Made by a program: the position numbers and the translations under genes. Of a stretch of 55,492 nucleotides of DNA, positions 1 through 8,599 are shown in pieces. The number at the start of each line of letters is the position of its first letter. The stretch's first letter is position 1. Source of the DNA: Pseudomonas laurylsulfativorans (lineage in GTDB: Bacteria > Pseudomonadota > Gammaproteobacteria > Pseudomonadales > Pseudomonadaceae); assembly GCF_002906155.1 (NCBI RefSeq), contig NZ_MUJK01000020.1, positions 1-55,492 on the forward strand, in the 5' to 3' direction. Under the pieces are notes generated by a model. It saw nothing but the letters and a program-made list of their open reading frames with translations, did not search any database and was not told the origin of the DNA.

Positions 1-101
1 CATCGAGGCGCGGGGCGACACCCCCACTCAGACGCCGGATAGATGAAAGCAAGCCAAACACGCATCAAATACAGTATTGCAGAAAAGGGGGTAACCATAG
101 A

Positions 102-125
102 TGTAGGAGCGAGCTTGCTCGCGAT
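102..125. repeat. REP palindrome upstream of lhr
   Basis: A single REP unit beginning TGTAGGAGCGAGC, with a perfect stem GCGAGC/GCTCGC around a TT loop (stem 109-122). It is the same family as the other TGTRGGAGC elements in the window. The rest of 1-197 shows no gene I can support. Confidence 0.8.
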
Positions 126-197
126 GGGGCCCTCCGGATCGACATAGATCCCCGAGCGGTACTTGCATCTTGCGCACCCACCCGCATAACTAGCTGC

Positions 198-3100
198 ATG
201 AACCTGCCCATCCCCGCAGACAGTGCCCTGAGCGGCTTTCATCCCGCCGTCAGCGCCTGGTTCAACCACACGTTCGCTGCGGTCACCGCCGCCCAGGCCC
301 GGGCGTGGCCGTTGATTCGCCAGCGCCGTTCGACCCTGGTCGCCGCGCCCACCGGCTCCGGCAAGACCCTCACCGCCTTTCTCGCCGTCATCGACGACCT
401 AGTACACCGCGGCCTGGAACGCCCCGAAGGCTTGCCCGACGCCACCCTGGTGGTCTACGTCTCGCCTCTCAAGGCGCTGTCCAACGACATCCAGATCAAC
501 CTGCAAAACCCGTTGGCCGGCATTACCGAGCAATTGCGCGTGATGGGCCTGCCCGAACTGCAGATCAGCACCGCCGTGCGCACCGGTGACACGCCGCAAA
601 AAGACCGCTCGGCGATGCGCAAGACGGCGCCGCACATTCTGGTGACCACACCGGAATCCCTCTACGTGCTGCTCGGATCTGATTCCGGCCGGCAGATGCT
701 CGGCACGACACAAACGGTGATCATCGACGAGATCCACGCCATGGCCGCCAGCAAACGCGGCAGCCATCTGGCACTGAGCCTTGAACGCCTGCAAGCACTC
801 TGCCCGGAACCACTGCTGCGCATCGGCCTGTCGGCCACGCAAAAACCTATCGAAGCAGTCTCGCGTTTTCTGGTGGGCCGCGATCGCCCCTGCGAGATCG
901 TCGATATCGGCCACGCCCGCCCTCGCGACCTGGATATCGAAGTGCCGCCCGTGCCGCTGTCGGCGGTGATGGCCAACGATGTCTGGGAGCTGGTCTACGA
1001 CCGCCTCGCCGCCCTCGCCCGGGAACACCGGACCACGCTGATTTTCGTCAACACCCGACGCCTGGCCGAACGCCTGAGCCGGCACCTGAGCGAGCGTCTG
1101 GGCAAGGATGCCGTGGCGGCCCACCACGGCAGCCTGGCCAAGGAGTTTCGCCTGGAAGCCGAGCAGCGGCTCAAGCGCGGCGACCTGCAAGTGCTGATCG
1201 CCACGGCATCGCTGGAACTGGGGATCGACATCGGCGACGTCGACCTGGTGTGCCAGATCGCCTCGCCGCGTTCGATTGCCGGGTTTCTGCAACGGGTTGG
1301 CCGCTCCGGACACCAGGTCGGCGGCACGCCCAAAGGCCGTTTGTTCGCCACCACCCGCGACGACCTGATCGAATGCGCCGCACTGCTCGACTGCGTACGC
1401 CGGGGCGAACTCGATACATTGCTGATCCCGCAAGCGCCGCTGGACGTGCTGGCTCAGCAGATCATCGCCGAAGTCAGTTGCCAGGAATGGCCGGAGCAAG
1501 CGTTGCTGGAGATGCTGCGCCGCGCCTCACCCTACGCCGCACTCGACGACAAACACTACCAGGCGCTGCTGCACATGCTCGCCGAGGGCTACAACGGCCG
1601 TCAGGGCATCCGTAGCGCCTACCTGCACCGCGACGCCGTGAGTCGCACCCTGCGCGGTCGACGGGGCGCGAAACTGACCGCGGTGACCAGTGGCGGGACC
1701 ATTCCGGACAACGCCGACTACAGCGTGCTGTTGGAGCCGCAAGGGCTGAACATCGGCACCATCAACGAAGACTTCGCGGTGGAAAGTATTGCCGGGGATG
1801 TCTTCCAGTTGGGTAACACGTCCTATCGAATCCTGCGCGTGGAAAGCGGCAAAGTGCGGGTCGAGGATGCCCAGGGCCAGCCGCCGACCATTCCGTTCTG
1901 GCTCGGGGAAGCGCCGGGGCGCAGTGCCGAACTGTCCTCGGCGGTGGCGCGTTTGCAGGCACAACTCGACGACCTGCTGGGTGCCGCGCCAGGCAACTTG
2001 CAACCAGCACTCGACTGGCTGACCGAGACCTTGGGCCTGAACCTCGCCAGCGCCGAACAACTGGTGGACTACCTGGCCCGTGCGCGACAAACGCTGGGTG
2101 CCCTGCCATCGCAAGACACGTTGTTGATGGAGCGTTTTTTCGACGAGTCCGGCGGCACGCAACTGGTCATTCACACGCCGTTCGGCAGCCGCATCAACCG
2201 CGCCTGGGGCCTGGCCCTGCGCAAGCGTTTCTGTCGCACCTTCAACTTCGAGTTACAGGCGGCCGCCAGCGAAGACGCCATCGTGCTGTCGCTGTCCACC
2301 AGCCACAGTTTTGAACTGGACGATGTCTGGCGCTACCTGCACAGCAACAGCGCCGAACGCATCCTGATCCAGGCCGTGCTCGACGCGCCGCTGTTCGGCG
2401 TGCGCTGGCGCTGGAATGCCGGCGTAGCCCTGGCCCTGCCGCGCTACAGCGGCGGGCGCAAAGTCCCGCCGCAGATCCAGCGGATGAAAAGCGAAGACCT
2501 GATTGCCAGCGTGTTTCCCGATCAGATCGCCTGCGTGGAAAACCTCGCCGGTGAACGGGAGATTCCCGACCATCCGCTGGTGGAGCAAACCCTCGACGAT
2601 TGCCTGCACGAAGCCATGGACACTGAAGGCTGGTTGGCCTTGTTACGGCGCATGGAACGCGGCGACATTCGCCTGATCAGCCGCGACTTGCCGGCGCCTT
2701 CGCCGCTGGCGGCGGAGATTCTCAGCGCCCGGCCCTATACCTTTCTCGACGATGCGCCACTGGAGGAACGCCGCACCCAGGCGGTGCTCAATCGGCGCTG
2801 GAGTGATCCGCAATCCACCGACGATCTCGGTGCACTGGACACCGAGGCGATTGCCGCTGTGCGCGACGAAGCCTGGCCAGCGCCCACCGGGGTCGATGAA
2901 ATGCACGAAGCCTTGATGAGCCTGGTGTGCATCACCGATGCCGAGGCCGGCGCCAATGCGCAGTGGTTCGACTGGCTCACGATTCTCGCCGACAGCGGAC
3001 GCGCAAGCCGTTTGCAGATCAACGCCAGGCAATCGTTGTGGCTGGCGCTGGAGCGTCTGACCTGCCTGCGGGCGATTTATCCACAGGCCAAATTGACGCC

Positions 3101-4523
3101 CGCCCTGCAAGCGCTGCCAGACTTCGATGACGTCTGGGAAGCCGACGAAGCCGTCTTCGAACTGATCCGCGCGCGGCTCAGCGCCTTCGGGCCACTTGCG
3201 ATCGACCGCATTGCCGAACCACTCGGCTTGCCCGCTGCTCAGGTTAATCAAGCACTGGCGCAACTGGAGCGCGAAGGCTACGTGCTCCGCGGTCGCTTCA
3301 CCCCAGGCACCAGTCAGGAAGAATGGTGCGAGCGGCATTTGCTGGCACGGATTCACCGCTATACGGTCAAGCGCCTGCGTCGGGAAATCGAACCCGTGGC
3401 ATTGCAGGATTTCATGCGATTCCTGTTCGATTGGCAGCATGTATCGAGCGCAAGTCAGGGCCAGGGGGCGGCGGTACTGCCAGCCGTCGTCGCGCAATTC
3501 GAAGGCTACCCCGCCGCTGCTTCAGCCTGGGACAGCGACATCCTGCCGGCGCGGATCAAGGACTATTCGGCGACCTGGCTGGATGAGTTGTGCCGCAGCG
3601 GCAGACTGGTGTGGACACGCCTGACTGCGCACAACAAAAGCGCCAGCACCGCGCTGCGCAGTACGCCGATTGTGTTGCTGCCGCGCAACCGGGTCGGCCT
3701 CTGGAGCGGCTTGACCGAACAGACGCCGATCAACGAACTGTCGCCGAAAACGCAAAAGGTCCACGCCGCCCTCAGCCAGCATGGCGCGCTGTTTTTCGAT
3801 GAGCTGATCCATGAGGCCCACTTGCTGCGTTCGGAGCTGGAAATCGCCCTGCAGGAACTGGTGGGCGCAGGGCTGGTGAATGCCGACAGCTTTGCCGGAT
3901 TGCGCGCATTGATCACCCCGGCCAGCAAGCGCCAGCCGCGCAACCCTCGGCGCGGGCGCGGGGCATATATCGGAGGCATGGATGACGCCGGGCGCTGGGC
4001 TTTGTTGCGACGCGCGCCTGCCACGACGGTGGTGCAAAACCAGCGCCCCGCACCGATGCCTGCCGACACCCTTGAACACATCGCCATGACCTTGCTGCGC
4101 CGCTACGGCGTGGTGTTCTGGCGTTTGCTGGAACGTGAGGCGGACTGGTTGCCGAGCTGGCGTGAACTGCTGCGCACTTTCCATCGCCTGGAGGCGCGGG
4201 GCGAGATTCGTGGAGGGCGCTTTGTCAGCGGTCTGGCGGGGGAACAATTCGCCCTTCCCGAGGCGATTCCATTGCTGCGCGAGGTCCGGCGTCGGCCCCA
4301 TGACGGCAGCCTGGTCGCGGTGTGCGGGGTCGATCCGCTGAACCTCGCCGGCACGCTATTGCCTGGCGCGAAAGTCCCGGCGCTGGCGAGTAATCGGCTG
4401 GTGTATCGCGATGGGTTGCCGGTGGCTGCCGAGATTGCCGGCAAACAACAGTTTTGGGGGGAACTGGATCAACAGGCGAGTGCTGAAATACATAAAAAAC
4501 TGATTCAACACAATTACCTGTAG
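198..4523 (+). CDS. lhr: Lhr-family large ATP-dependent helicase
   Basis: A 1441-residue superfamily 2 helicase of the Lhr (large helicase-related) family, which are 3'-to-5' single-strand translocases linked to DNA repair. The Walker A motif GSGKT is at residues 53-57 and the DEIH box at 177-180, followed by a GLSAT motif III. A RecA-like second domain contains QRVGRSGHQ near residue 365. The long C-terminal half, with winged-helix-like segments, is the Lhr extension that distinguishes full-length Lhr from shorter DEAD-box proteins. The length is normal for the full-length bacterial type. The start at 198 has only a weak Shine-Dalgarno. The stop codon TAG lies inside the REPIN that begins at 4519. 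It appears to be a single-gene unit, convergent with the channel gene. Confidence 0.93.
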   Translation: MNLPIPADSALSGFHPAVSAWFNHTFAAVTAAQARAWPLIRQRRSTLVAAPTGSGKTLTAFLAVIDDLVHRGLERPEGLPDATLVVYVSPLKALSNDIQINLQNPLAGITEQLRVMGLPELQISTAVRTGDTPQKDRSAMRKTAPHILVTTPESLYVLLGSDSGRQMLGTTQTVIIDEIHAMAASKRGSHLALSLERLQALCPEPLLRIGLSATQKPIEAVSRFLVGRDRPCEIVDIGHARPRDLDIEVPPVPLSAVMANDVWELVYDRLAALAREHRTTLIFVNTRRLAERLSRHLSERLGKDAVAAHHGSLAKEFRLEAEQRLKRGDLQVLIATASLELGIDIGDVDLVCQIASPRSIAGFLQRVGRSGHQVGGTPKGRLFATTRDDLIECAALLDCVRRGELDTLLIPQAPLDVLAQQIIAEVSCQEWPEQALLEMLRRASPYAALDDKHYQALLHMLAEGYNGRQGIRSAYLHRDAVSRTLRGRRGAKLTAVTSGGTIPDNADYSVLLEPQGLNIGTINEDFAVESIAGDVFQLGNTSYRILRVESGKVRVEDAQGQPPTIPFWLGEAPGRSAELSSAVARLQAQLDDLLGAAPGNLQPALDWLTETLGLNLASAEQLVDYLARARQTLGALPSQDTLLMERFFDESGGTQLVIHTPFGSRINRAWGLALRKRFCRTFNFELQAAASEDAIVLSLSTSHSFELDDVWRYLHSNSAERILIQAVLDAPLFGVRWRWNAGVALALPRYSGGRKVPPQIQRMKSEDLIASVFPDQIACVENLAGEREIPDHPLVEQTLDDCLHEAMDTEGWLALLRRMERGDIRLISRDLPAPSPLAAEILSARPYTFLDDAPLEERRTQAVLNRRWSDPQSTDDLGALDTEAIAAVRDEAWPAPTGVDEMHEALMSLVCITDAEAGANAQWFDWLTILADSGRASRLQINARQSLWLALERLTCLRAIYPQAKLTPALQALPDFDDVWEADEAVFELIRARLSAFGPLAIDRIAEPLGLPAAQVNQALAQLEREGYVLRGRFTPGTSQEEWCERHLLARIHRYTVKRLRREIEPVALQDFMRFLFDWQHVSSASQGQGAAVLPAVVAQFEGYPAAASAWDSDILPARIKDYSATWLDELCRSGRLVWTRLTAHNKSASTALRSTPIVLLPRNRVGLWSGLTEQTPINELSPKTQKVHAALSQHGALFFDELIHEAHLLRSELEIALQELVGAGLVNADSFAGLRALITPASKRQPRNPRRGRGAYIGGMDDAGRWALLRRAPATTVVQNQRPAPMPADTLEHIAMTLLRRYGVVFWRLLEREADWLPSWRELLRTFHRLEARGEIRGGRFVSGLAGEQFALPEAIPLLREVRRRPHDGSLVAVCGVDPLNLAGTLLPGAKVPALASNRLVYRDGLPVAAEIAGKQQFWGELDQQASAEIHKKLIQHNYL

Positions 4524-4610
4524 GAGCTGGCTTGCCAGCGATGAGGCCGTCAGGTTCAACATCAATGTTGCCTGACCCGGCGCCTTCGCTGGCAAGCCAG
4601 CGCCTACAGG
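4519..4610. repeat. REPIN (inverted REP pair) between lhr and channel gene
   Basis: Two REP units in inverted orientation: CTGTAGGAGCTGGCTTGCCA at 4519-4538 and its mirror ending CGCCTACAG at 4610. The inner segment also holds a smaller inverted repeat, GTCAGG...CCTGAC. The element sits between convergent genes and supplies the lhr stop codon. The long foldback could act as a bidirectional terminator. Confidence 0.85.
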
Positions 4611-4617
4611 GGGGTTG

Positions 4618-6741
4618 TCATTGAGACCGCGGCCGATCCGGCATCAGCACCGCCGCATGCTCTGGCTCAACCTCGGGTGGTGCTTCGACCGGATGCCGCG
4701 GTACCAGCGCCTGTTGTGGATAAGTCTGCGCAAAATTCACCCACGGGCAGTTATCCACAAGCTTTTTCAAACGCTGGTTGAAGGCTCGGCTCACCGCATA
4801 TTGGCCACCAGACACCGTGCGGAATTGCGCAGTCAGCACCACACCGTTGAGGTCCATCTTGTCGACGCCGAACACATCCAGCGGCCCTTGCAGGTTGTAG
4901 CGCAGGAACGGGTCGTTGCTGATGGAGTGTCCGGCCTCGCGGATCAGTTCGATGGCCTTGTCGACATCGGTGTCGTAGGTGAACTGCACCGAGAAAAACG
5001 CATAAGCGAATTGCCGCGATTGGTTGGTCACGGCCTTGATCTGGCCGAACGGTACCGAGTGCACGAAGCCCTTGCCGTCGCGCAGGCGTAAGGTGCGGAT
5101 GGTCAGGCCTTCGACCGTGCCGGCATGCCCGGAATCAAGCACCACCCAGTCGCCGATGGACAGGGTGTCTTCGATGATGATGAACAGCCCGGTAATCACG
5201 TCCTGCACCAGTTGCTGGGAACCGAAACCGATTGCCAGGCCGATGACCCCGGCACCGGCCAGGAACGGCGCGACGTTGATGCCCAGGTTGGCCATGGTGG
5301 TGATCGCGCAAATCACCACCAGGATGATTTTGATCGCGTTGCGCAGCAGCGGCAGGATGGTTTTCACCCGCGTGCTCGGTTGGCGCGCCGAGCGCTTGTT
5401 GGTCGGTGGTTTCAAGGCCTCCTGTATCGCCGTGTCGAGCAACACCCAGACCATCCATGTCACCAGCAGGATCAAACCGATGTGGCTCAGGGAATCACTG
5501 ATCGCCCGGCCCACGGCATTGGTCACTGCGAACTCGAACAGCGACACGCCCCAGATTCGCCCGAGAATATCGATGAACACGATGGCCATGCCGATGCGCA
5601 GCAAGGCATGGGACAGATTGAGAAAGCGTTCCTTGTAGGCGCTGCTGCGGCGCAGGTCCGCTTCGCTGCGGGCCTTGAACAAATGGTGCAGCGTGGTACT
5701 GAGAAACACCGTGGCAATCAGCAACACCGTGGAGAACAAGGCGCTGCGCAGGACTCTCTGGTTGTCTGCCCCGGCGCCGATCAGGTTGATGATCGAGACC
5801 AGCACCATCAACAGAATCGGCCAATACCAGAGCCCGGAAAATATCCGCAGGGTTTCACGCAATGCCGGTTGGCTGAGGCGCTGGGCCAGCGGCAGGATGC
5901 GGATGACCTGGGCTACCGGGCGACGCATGCGGATCACCAGCAAGCCGAAGGAAATCGACGCTGCCAATCCGGTGAACACGGCGATGCTGCTGGTGAGATT
6001 GCTGCCCAGTTGATGGGCGATCTGCGGACTGGTCAGGGCATCGCTCAAGGCCACCAGAAAGCCGATAAAGAACAAGGGTCGGGGACTCTTCTCGCGGATG
6101 ATCTGCACCGCCCGCCGCTTGTGCCCGGCATTGAACACCACCACCAGCGACAGCACCAATGACGCGGCAAATATCCCTGCGCTAGCGGCATAAGCCAGAC
6201 ACAGCGCCAGCGCCCGCCCCGCCGATATCGGCAAAAACTGGCTGGCATAAATGGTCAACGGCAGACTGACCACCGCCGGAAGGGTGTAGGGCAGTACGTA
6301 ACCGAGCAACGCCTGGCCCCGTTCACGACTGAGCAGCAGACGATGCTCGCACAGGCGTCTGGCGGCCATCCGCCCAAGCAGCCAAAGACAGGCAAACACG
6401 GCCGCCCATACGCAGGTCAACAGCAGGAAATCGCCCGCGACGCTCCAGGGCGAACGGGCCGATGGCTGATTGACCAACTGATCCACTTCATCGGCCGCGC
6501 GGTCGGCACGCAGGCGCCAGACGTCGACGAGGTTTTCGTTGAGATCGAGTTTGGTCTGGACCTCGTCGATGCTTGAGCTGATGGCCCCCAATAATCCGCC
6601 TTGCACCAGCGGTTCGGGGTGCGCCGGCGGCGTCGCGGCGGTCGCGGCGGCCGGCAATCCCGGTATCGCGGCGGCCTCCAGTTGCTCGCTGCCCACGAAC
6701 AGTAATGCTCCCAGCAGTATCGCCGTCTTGAGCCTGATCAA
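4618..6741 (-). CDS. Large MscS-family mechanosensitive channel (YbiO-like architecture)
   Basis: A predicted inner-membrane small-conductance mechanosensitive channel of about 707 residues. I place the start at a TTG (6739-6741) because a good AAAGGAG lies just upstream and translation from there opens with a signal peptide (IRLKTAILLGALLF, then an Ala-rich cleavage region). The reading frame stays open for 111 further codons upstream, but that part looks non-coding and overlaps a REPIN. A periplasmic N-terminal segment is followed by many hydrophobic helices, then the MscS pore helix (GVIGLAIGFGSQQLVQDV) and a cytoplasmic beta domain. The architecture resembles E. coli YbiO. The last residues are charged and variable. 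The role would be release of solutes under hypo-osmotic shock. Confidence 0.85.
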   Translation of the reverse strand: MIRLKTAILLGALLFVGSEQLEAAAIPGLPAAATAATPPAHPEPLVQGGLLGAISSSIDEVQTKLDLNENLVDVWRLRADRAADEVDQLVNQPSARSPWSVAGDFLLLTCVWAAVFACLWLLGRMAARRLCEHRLLLSRERGQALLGYVLPYTLPAVVSLPLTIYASQFLPISAGRALALCLAYAASAGIFAASLVLSLVVVFNAGHKRRAVQIIREKSPRPLFFIGFLVALSDALTSPQIAHQLGSNLTSSIAVFTGLAASISFGLLVIRMRRPVAQVIRILPLAQRLSQPALRETLRIFSGLWYWPILLMVLVSIINLIGAGADNQRVLRSALFSTVLLIATVFLSTTLHHLFKARSEADLRRSSAYKERFLNLSHALLRIGMAIVFIDILGRIWGVSLFEFAVTNAVGRAISDSLSHIGLILLVTWMVWVLLDTAIQEALKPPTNKRSARQPSTRVKTILPLLRNAIKIILVVICAITTMANLGINVAPFLAGAGVIGLAIGFGSQQLVQDVITGLFIIIEDTLSIGDWVVLDSGHAGTVEGLTIRTLRLRDGKGFVHSVPFGQIKAVTNQSRQFAYAFFSVQFTYDTDVDKAIELIREAGHSISNDPFLRYNLQGPLDVFGVDKMDLNGVVLTAQFRTVSGGQYAVSRAFNQRLKKLVDNCPWVNFAQTYPQQALVPRHPVEAPPEVEPEHAAVLMPDRPRSQ

Positions 6742-6837
6742 AGCACCCGCTCCTTTGGCTGTGTCTGTAAGAAACTGATCGAGAAATGCCGGCCAAGTTC
6801 GGATATTGCCACCGCAAAACCGGATGGCAATACCCTC

Positions 6838-6985
6838 TGTGGCGAGGGGGGTTGTCGGATCGCCGCATCGCCCCGCTCGGCTGCCAAGCAGTCGTAAACC
6901 CATTGCATGCGGTGTATCAGATGAACTCGAACGGTAGGTTTTAGGGGCGCTTCGCACCCCAACGGGGGCAAGCCCCCTCGCCACA
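6838..6985. repeat. REPIN-like inverted repeat in the 369-bp gap upstream of the channel gene
   Basis: Outer arms TGTGGCGAGGGGG (6838-6850) and CCCCCTCGCCACA (6973-6985) are perfect inverted copies about 120 bp apart. The right unit contains its own palindrome GGGGGC-AA-GCCCCC, and GGGGCGCTTCGCACCCC also folds. This is a different REP family (GGCGAGGGGG) from the GGGAGC type. The gap 6742-7110 otherwise shows no coding region I can support, though promoters for the flanking divergent genes should lie there. Confidence 0.75.
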
Positions 6986-7110
6986 AGTATGCCCCCGCGC
7001 TCGCGATCTTTGCGTCCAAGGCAAATATCAAATGTCCATCCCTGTATTTTTCTGAACGAGCCAAATCCCGACACTGCACTCCATCACATCATTGCACCGG
7101 AGTTGCAGCC

Positions 7111-7578
7111 ATGCCCATTGCCTTGCTCGCGCTGACCCTCAGCGCCTTTGCCATCGGGACGACCGAGTTCGTCATCGTTGGCCTGTTACCCACCATAGGC
7201 GCCGACCTCGGCGTCAGCCTGCCATCCGCCGGGTTGTTGGTCAGCCTGTATGCCCTTGGTGTCGCCGTCGGCGCCCCGGTACTGACGGCCCTCACCGGCA
7301 AGGTCCCGCGCAAGTTGCTGTTGTTGTCGCTGATGGTGCTGTTCACCCTCGGCAACCTGCTGGCCTGGCAAGCACCGAGCTACGAGTCGTTGATCCTCGC
7401 ACGAATCGTCACCGGCCTGGCCCACGGGGTGTTTTTCTCGATCGGTTCGACCATCGCCACCAGTCTAGTGCCGAAGGAAAAAGCCGCCAGCGCGATTGCC
7501 ATCATGTTCACCGGCCTGATACCGGCGTGCCGCTGGGGACATTCATCGGCCAGGCTGAGGGCTCCCTCCGCGTTGTAA
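7111..7578 (+). pseudogene. Truncated MFS transporter (AraJ/YdhP-like drug:H+ antiporter), N-terminal remnant
   Basis: The first 137 or so residues read as a perfect N-terminal third of a 12-helix DHA1-type MFS transporter. TTEFVIVGLLPTIGADLG lies in helix 1, and the helix 2-3 loop and helix 4-5 segment are intact up to AIAIMFTGL. At about 7519 a small deletion shifts the frame. The expected continuation TGVPLGTFIGQ is visible at 7521-7553 in another frame, and then homology stops. Full-length relatives have about 390 residues, so two thirds of the gene is missing and a REPIN begins about 45 bp later. The intact N-terminus suggests recent loss. A functional product is very unlikely. Confidence 0.85.
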
Positions 7579-7596
7579 CAGGTCACTGAAAATCCC

Positions 7597-7680
7597 TGTG
7601 GGAGCTTGCTCGCGATGACGGCGGACCATTCAACATGGATGTGACGGATAAACCGCTTTCGCGAGCAAGCTCTCCCACAC
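7597..7680. repeat. REPIN downstream of the MFS remnant
   Basis: Inverted REP units: TGTGGGAGCTTGCTCGCGAT at the left and GCGAGCAAGCTCTCCCACAC at the right, separated by about 40 bp. It lies directly after the truncated transporter and before the ybhP-like gene. Confidence 0.85.
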
Positions 7681-7786
7681 TTGTTCGGTGGTGTTCTGTA
7701 GAAAATGTACCGCCCGTAGCCCCATCGAAACTTTCGTCGCCGCCCCAGAGTCATCCAAAGACAGAAGCCGTCAGGCGGGAGGCGAC

Positions 7787-8599
7787 ATGACAGTGAATCA
7801 CACCGATATTCCCGCACACTCAAACGTTACCGATATACGGGGACAGAGTCCGTCCGTCACTTGTCGCTTCACGGTGCTGACGGTCAACACCCATAAAGGT
7901 TTCACCGCGCTCAACCGGCGTTTCATCCTGCCGGAACTGCGTGAAGCGGTGCGCAGTGTGTCTGCCGATGTGGTGTTTTTGCAGGAAGTCCACGGCACCC
8001 ACGAACAGCACCCCAAGCGCTACACCAATTGGCCGGCGATGCCGCAATACGAGTTTCTCGCCGATACCCTGTGGCCGCAGTTCGCCTATGGCCGCAATGC
8101 GGTGTATCCGACGGGTGATCACGGGAATGCACTGTTGTCGAAGTTCCAGATCATCCGCCACGACAACCTCGACGTGTCCATCAGCGGCCACGAGAACCGC
8201 GGGCTCTTGCATTGCGTGTTGCGTCTGCCCGGCGACGGTCGGGAGGTGCATGCGATTTGTGTGCACCTGGGGCTACGCGAAAGCCATCGCACCGCGCAAC
8301 TGAAGTTGCTCACCCAGCGCCTGGATGCCCTGCCCGGAGATGCCCCGGTGATGGTCGCCGGGGATTTCAACGACTGGCGCCAGCGCGCCGATGCGGTGCT
8401 CAAACCCAGTGGTCTGCGTGAAGTCTTCGCCGCGCAGCATGGCAAACCGGCGCGCAGTTTTCCCGCGCGCTTGCCGGCATTGCGCCTGGACCGCATTTAC
8501 GTACGCAATATGAAGGCCAGCCATCCGCAAGTACTGACCTCCCGGCCCTGGTCGCACCTTTCCGACCACGCCCCGCTATCGGTGGAGATCGAGTTATGA
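7787..8599 (+). CDS. ybhP: Endonuclease/exonuclease/phosphatase-family protein (YbhP-like)
   Basis: A 270-residue member of the EEP (DNase I-like) metal-dependent phosphodiesterase fold. The ATG at 7787 is chosen because GGGAGG precedes it by a few bases; an in-frame start 33 codons upstream has no good ribosome site. Active-site signatures are present: VNTHKG near residue 34, the metal-binding Glu in FLQEVH (E67), GDFNDW (D193, N195) and the terminal SDHAP (D260, H261). Its stop overlaps the start of the cardiolipin synthase gene by ATGA, so the two are translationally coupled. The ybhP-clsB-ybhN order matches E. coli. The true substrate is not known; a phospholipid headgroup or nucleic-acid phosphodiester are both possible. 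Confidence 0.88.
   Translation: MTVNHTDIPAHSNVTDIRGQSPSVTCRFTVLTVNTHKGFTALNRRFILPELREAVRSVSADVVFLQEVHGTHEQHPKRYTNWPAMPQYEFLADTLWPQFAYGRNAVYPTGDHGNALLSKFQIIRHDNLDVSISGHENRGLLHCVLRLPGDGREVHAICVHLGLRESHRTAQLKLLTQRLDALPGDAPVMVAGDFNDWRQRADAVLKPSGLREVFAAQHGKPARSFPARLPALRLDRIYVRNMKASHPQVLTSRPWSHLSDHAPLSVEIEL

Noticed and set aside
1..3. Possible ATG of a divergent gene on the minus strand at the left edge
   Set aside because: No ribosome-binding site and nothing of the gene lies in the window, so it cannot be supported.
399..1499. Minus-strand frames inside lhr (for example 366 codons)
   Set aside because: High-GC antisense frames are common; translation is unlike any family and lhr is fully conserved across the span.
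6838..6985. Idea that the long inverted repeat is an insertion sequence or integrative element end
   Set aside because: There is no transposase, no target duplication, and the arms match the REP family pattern.
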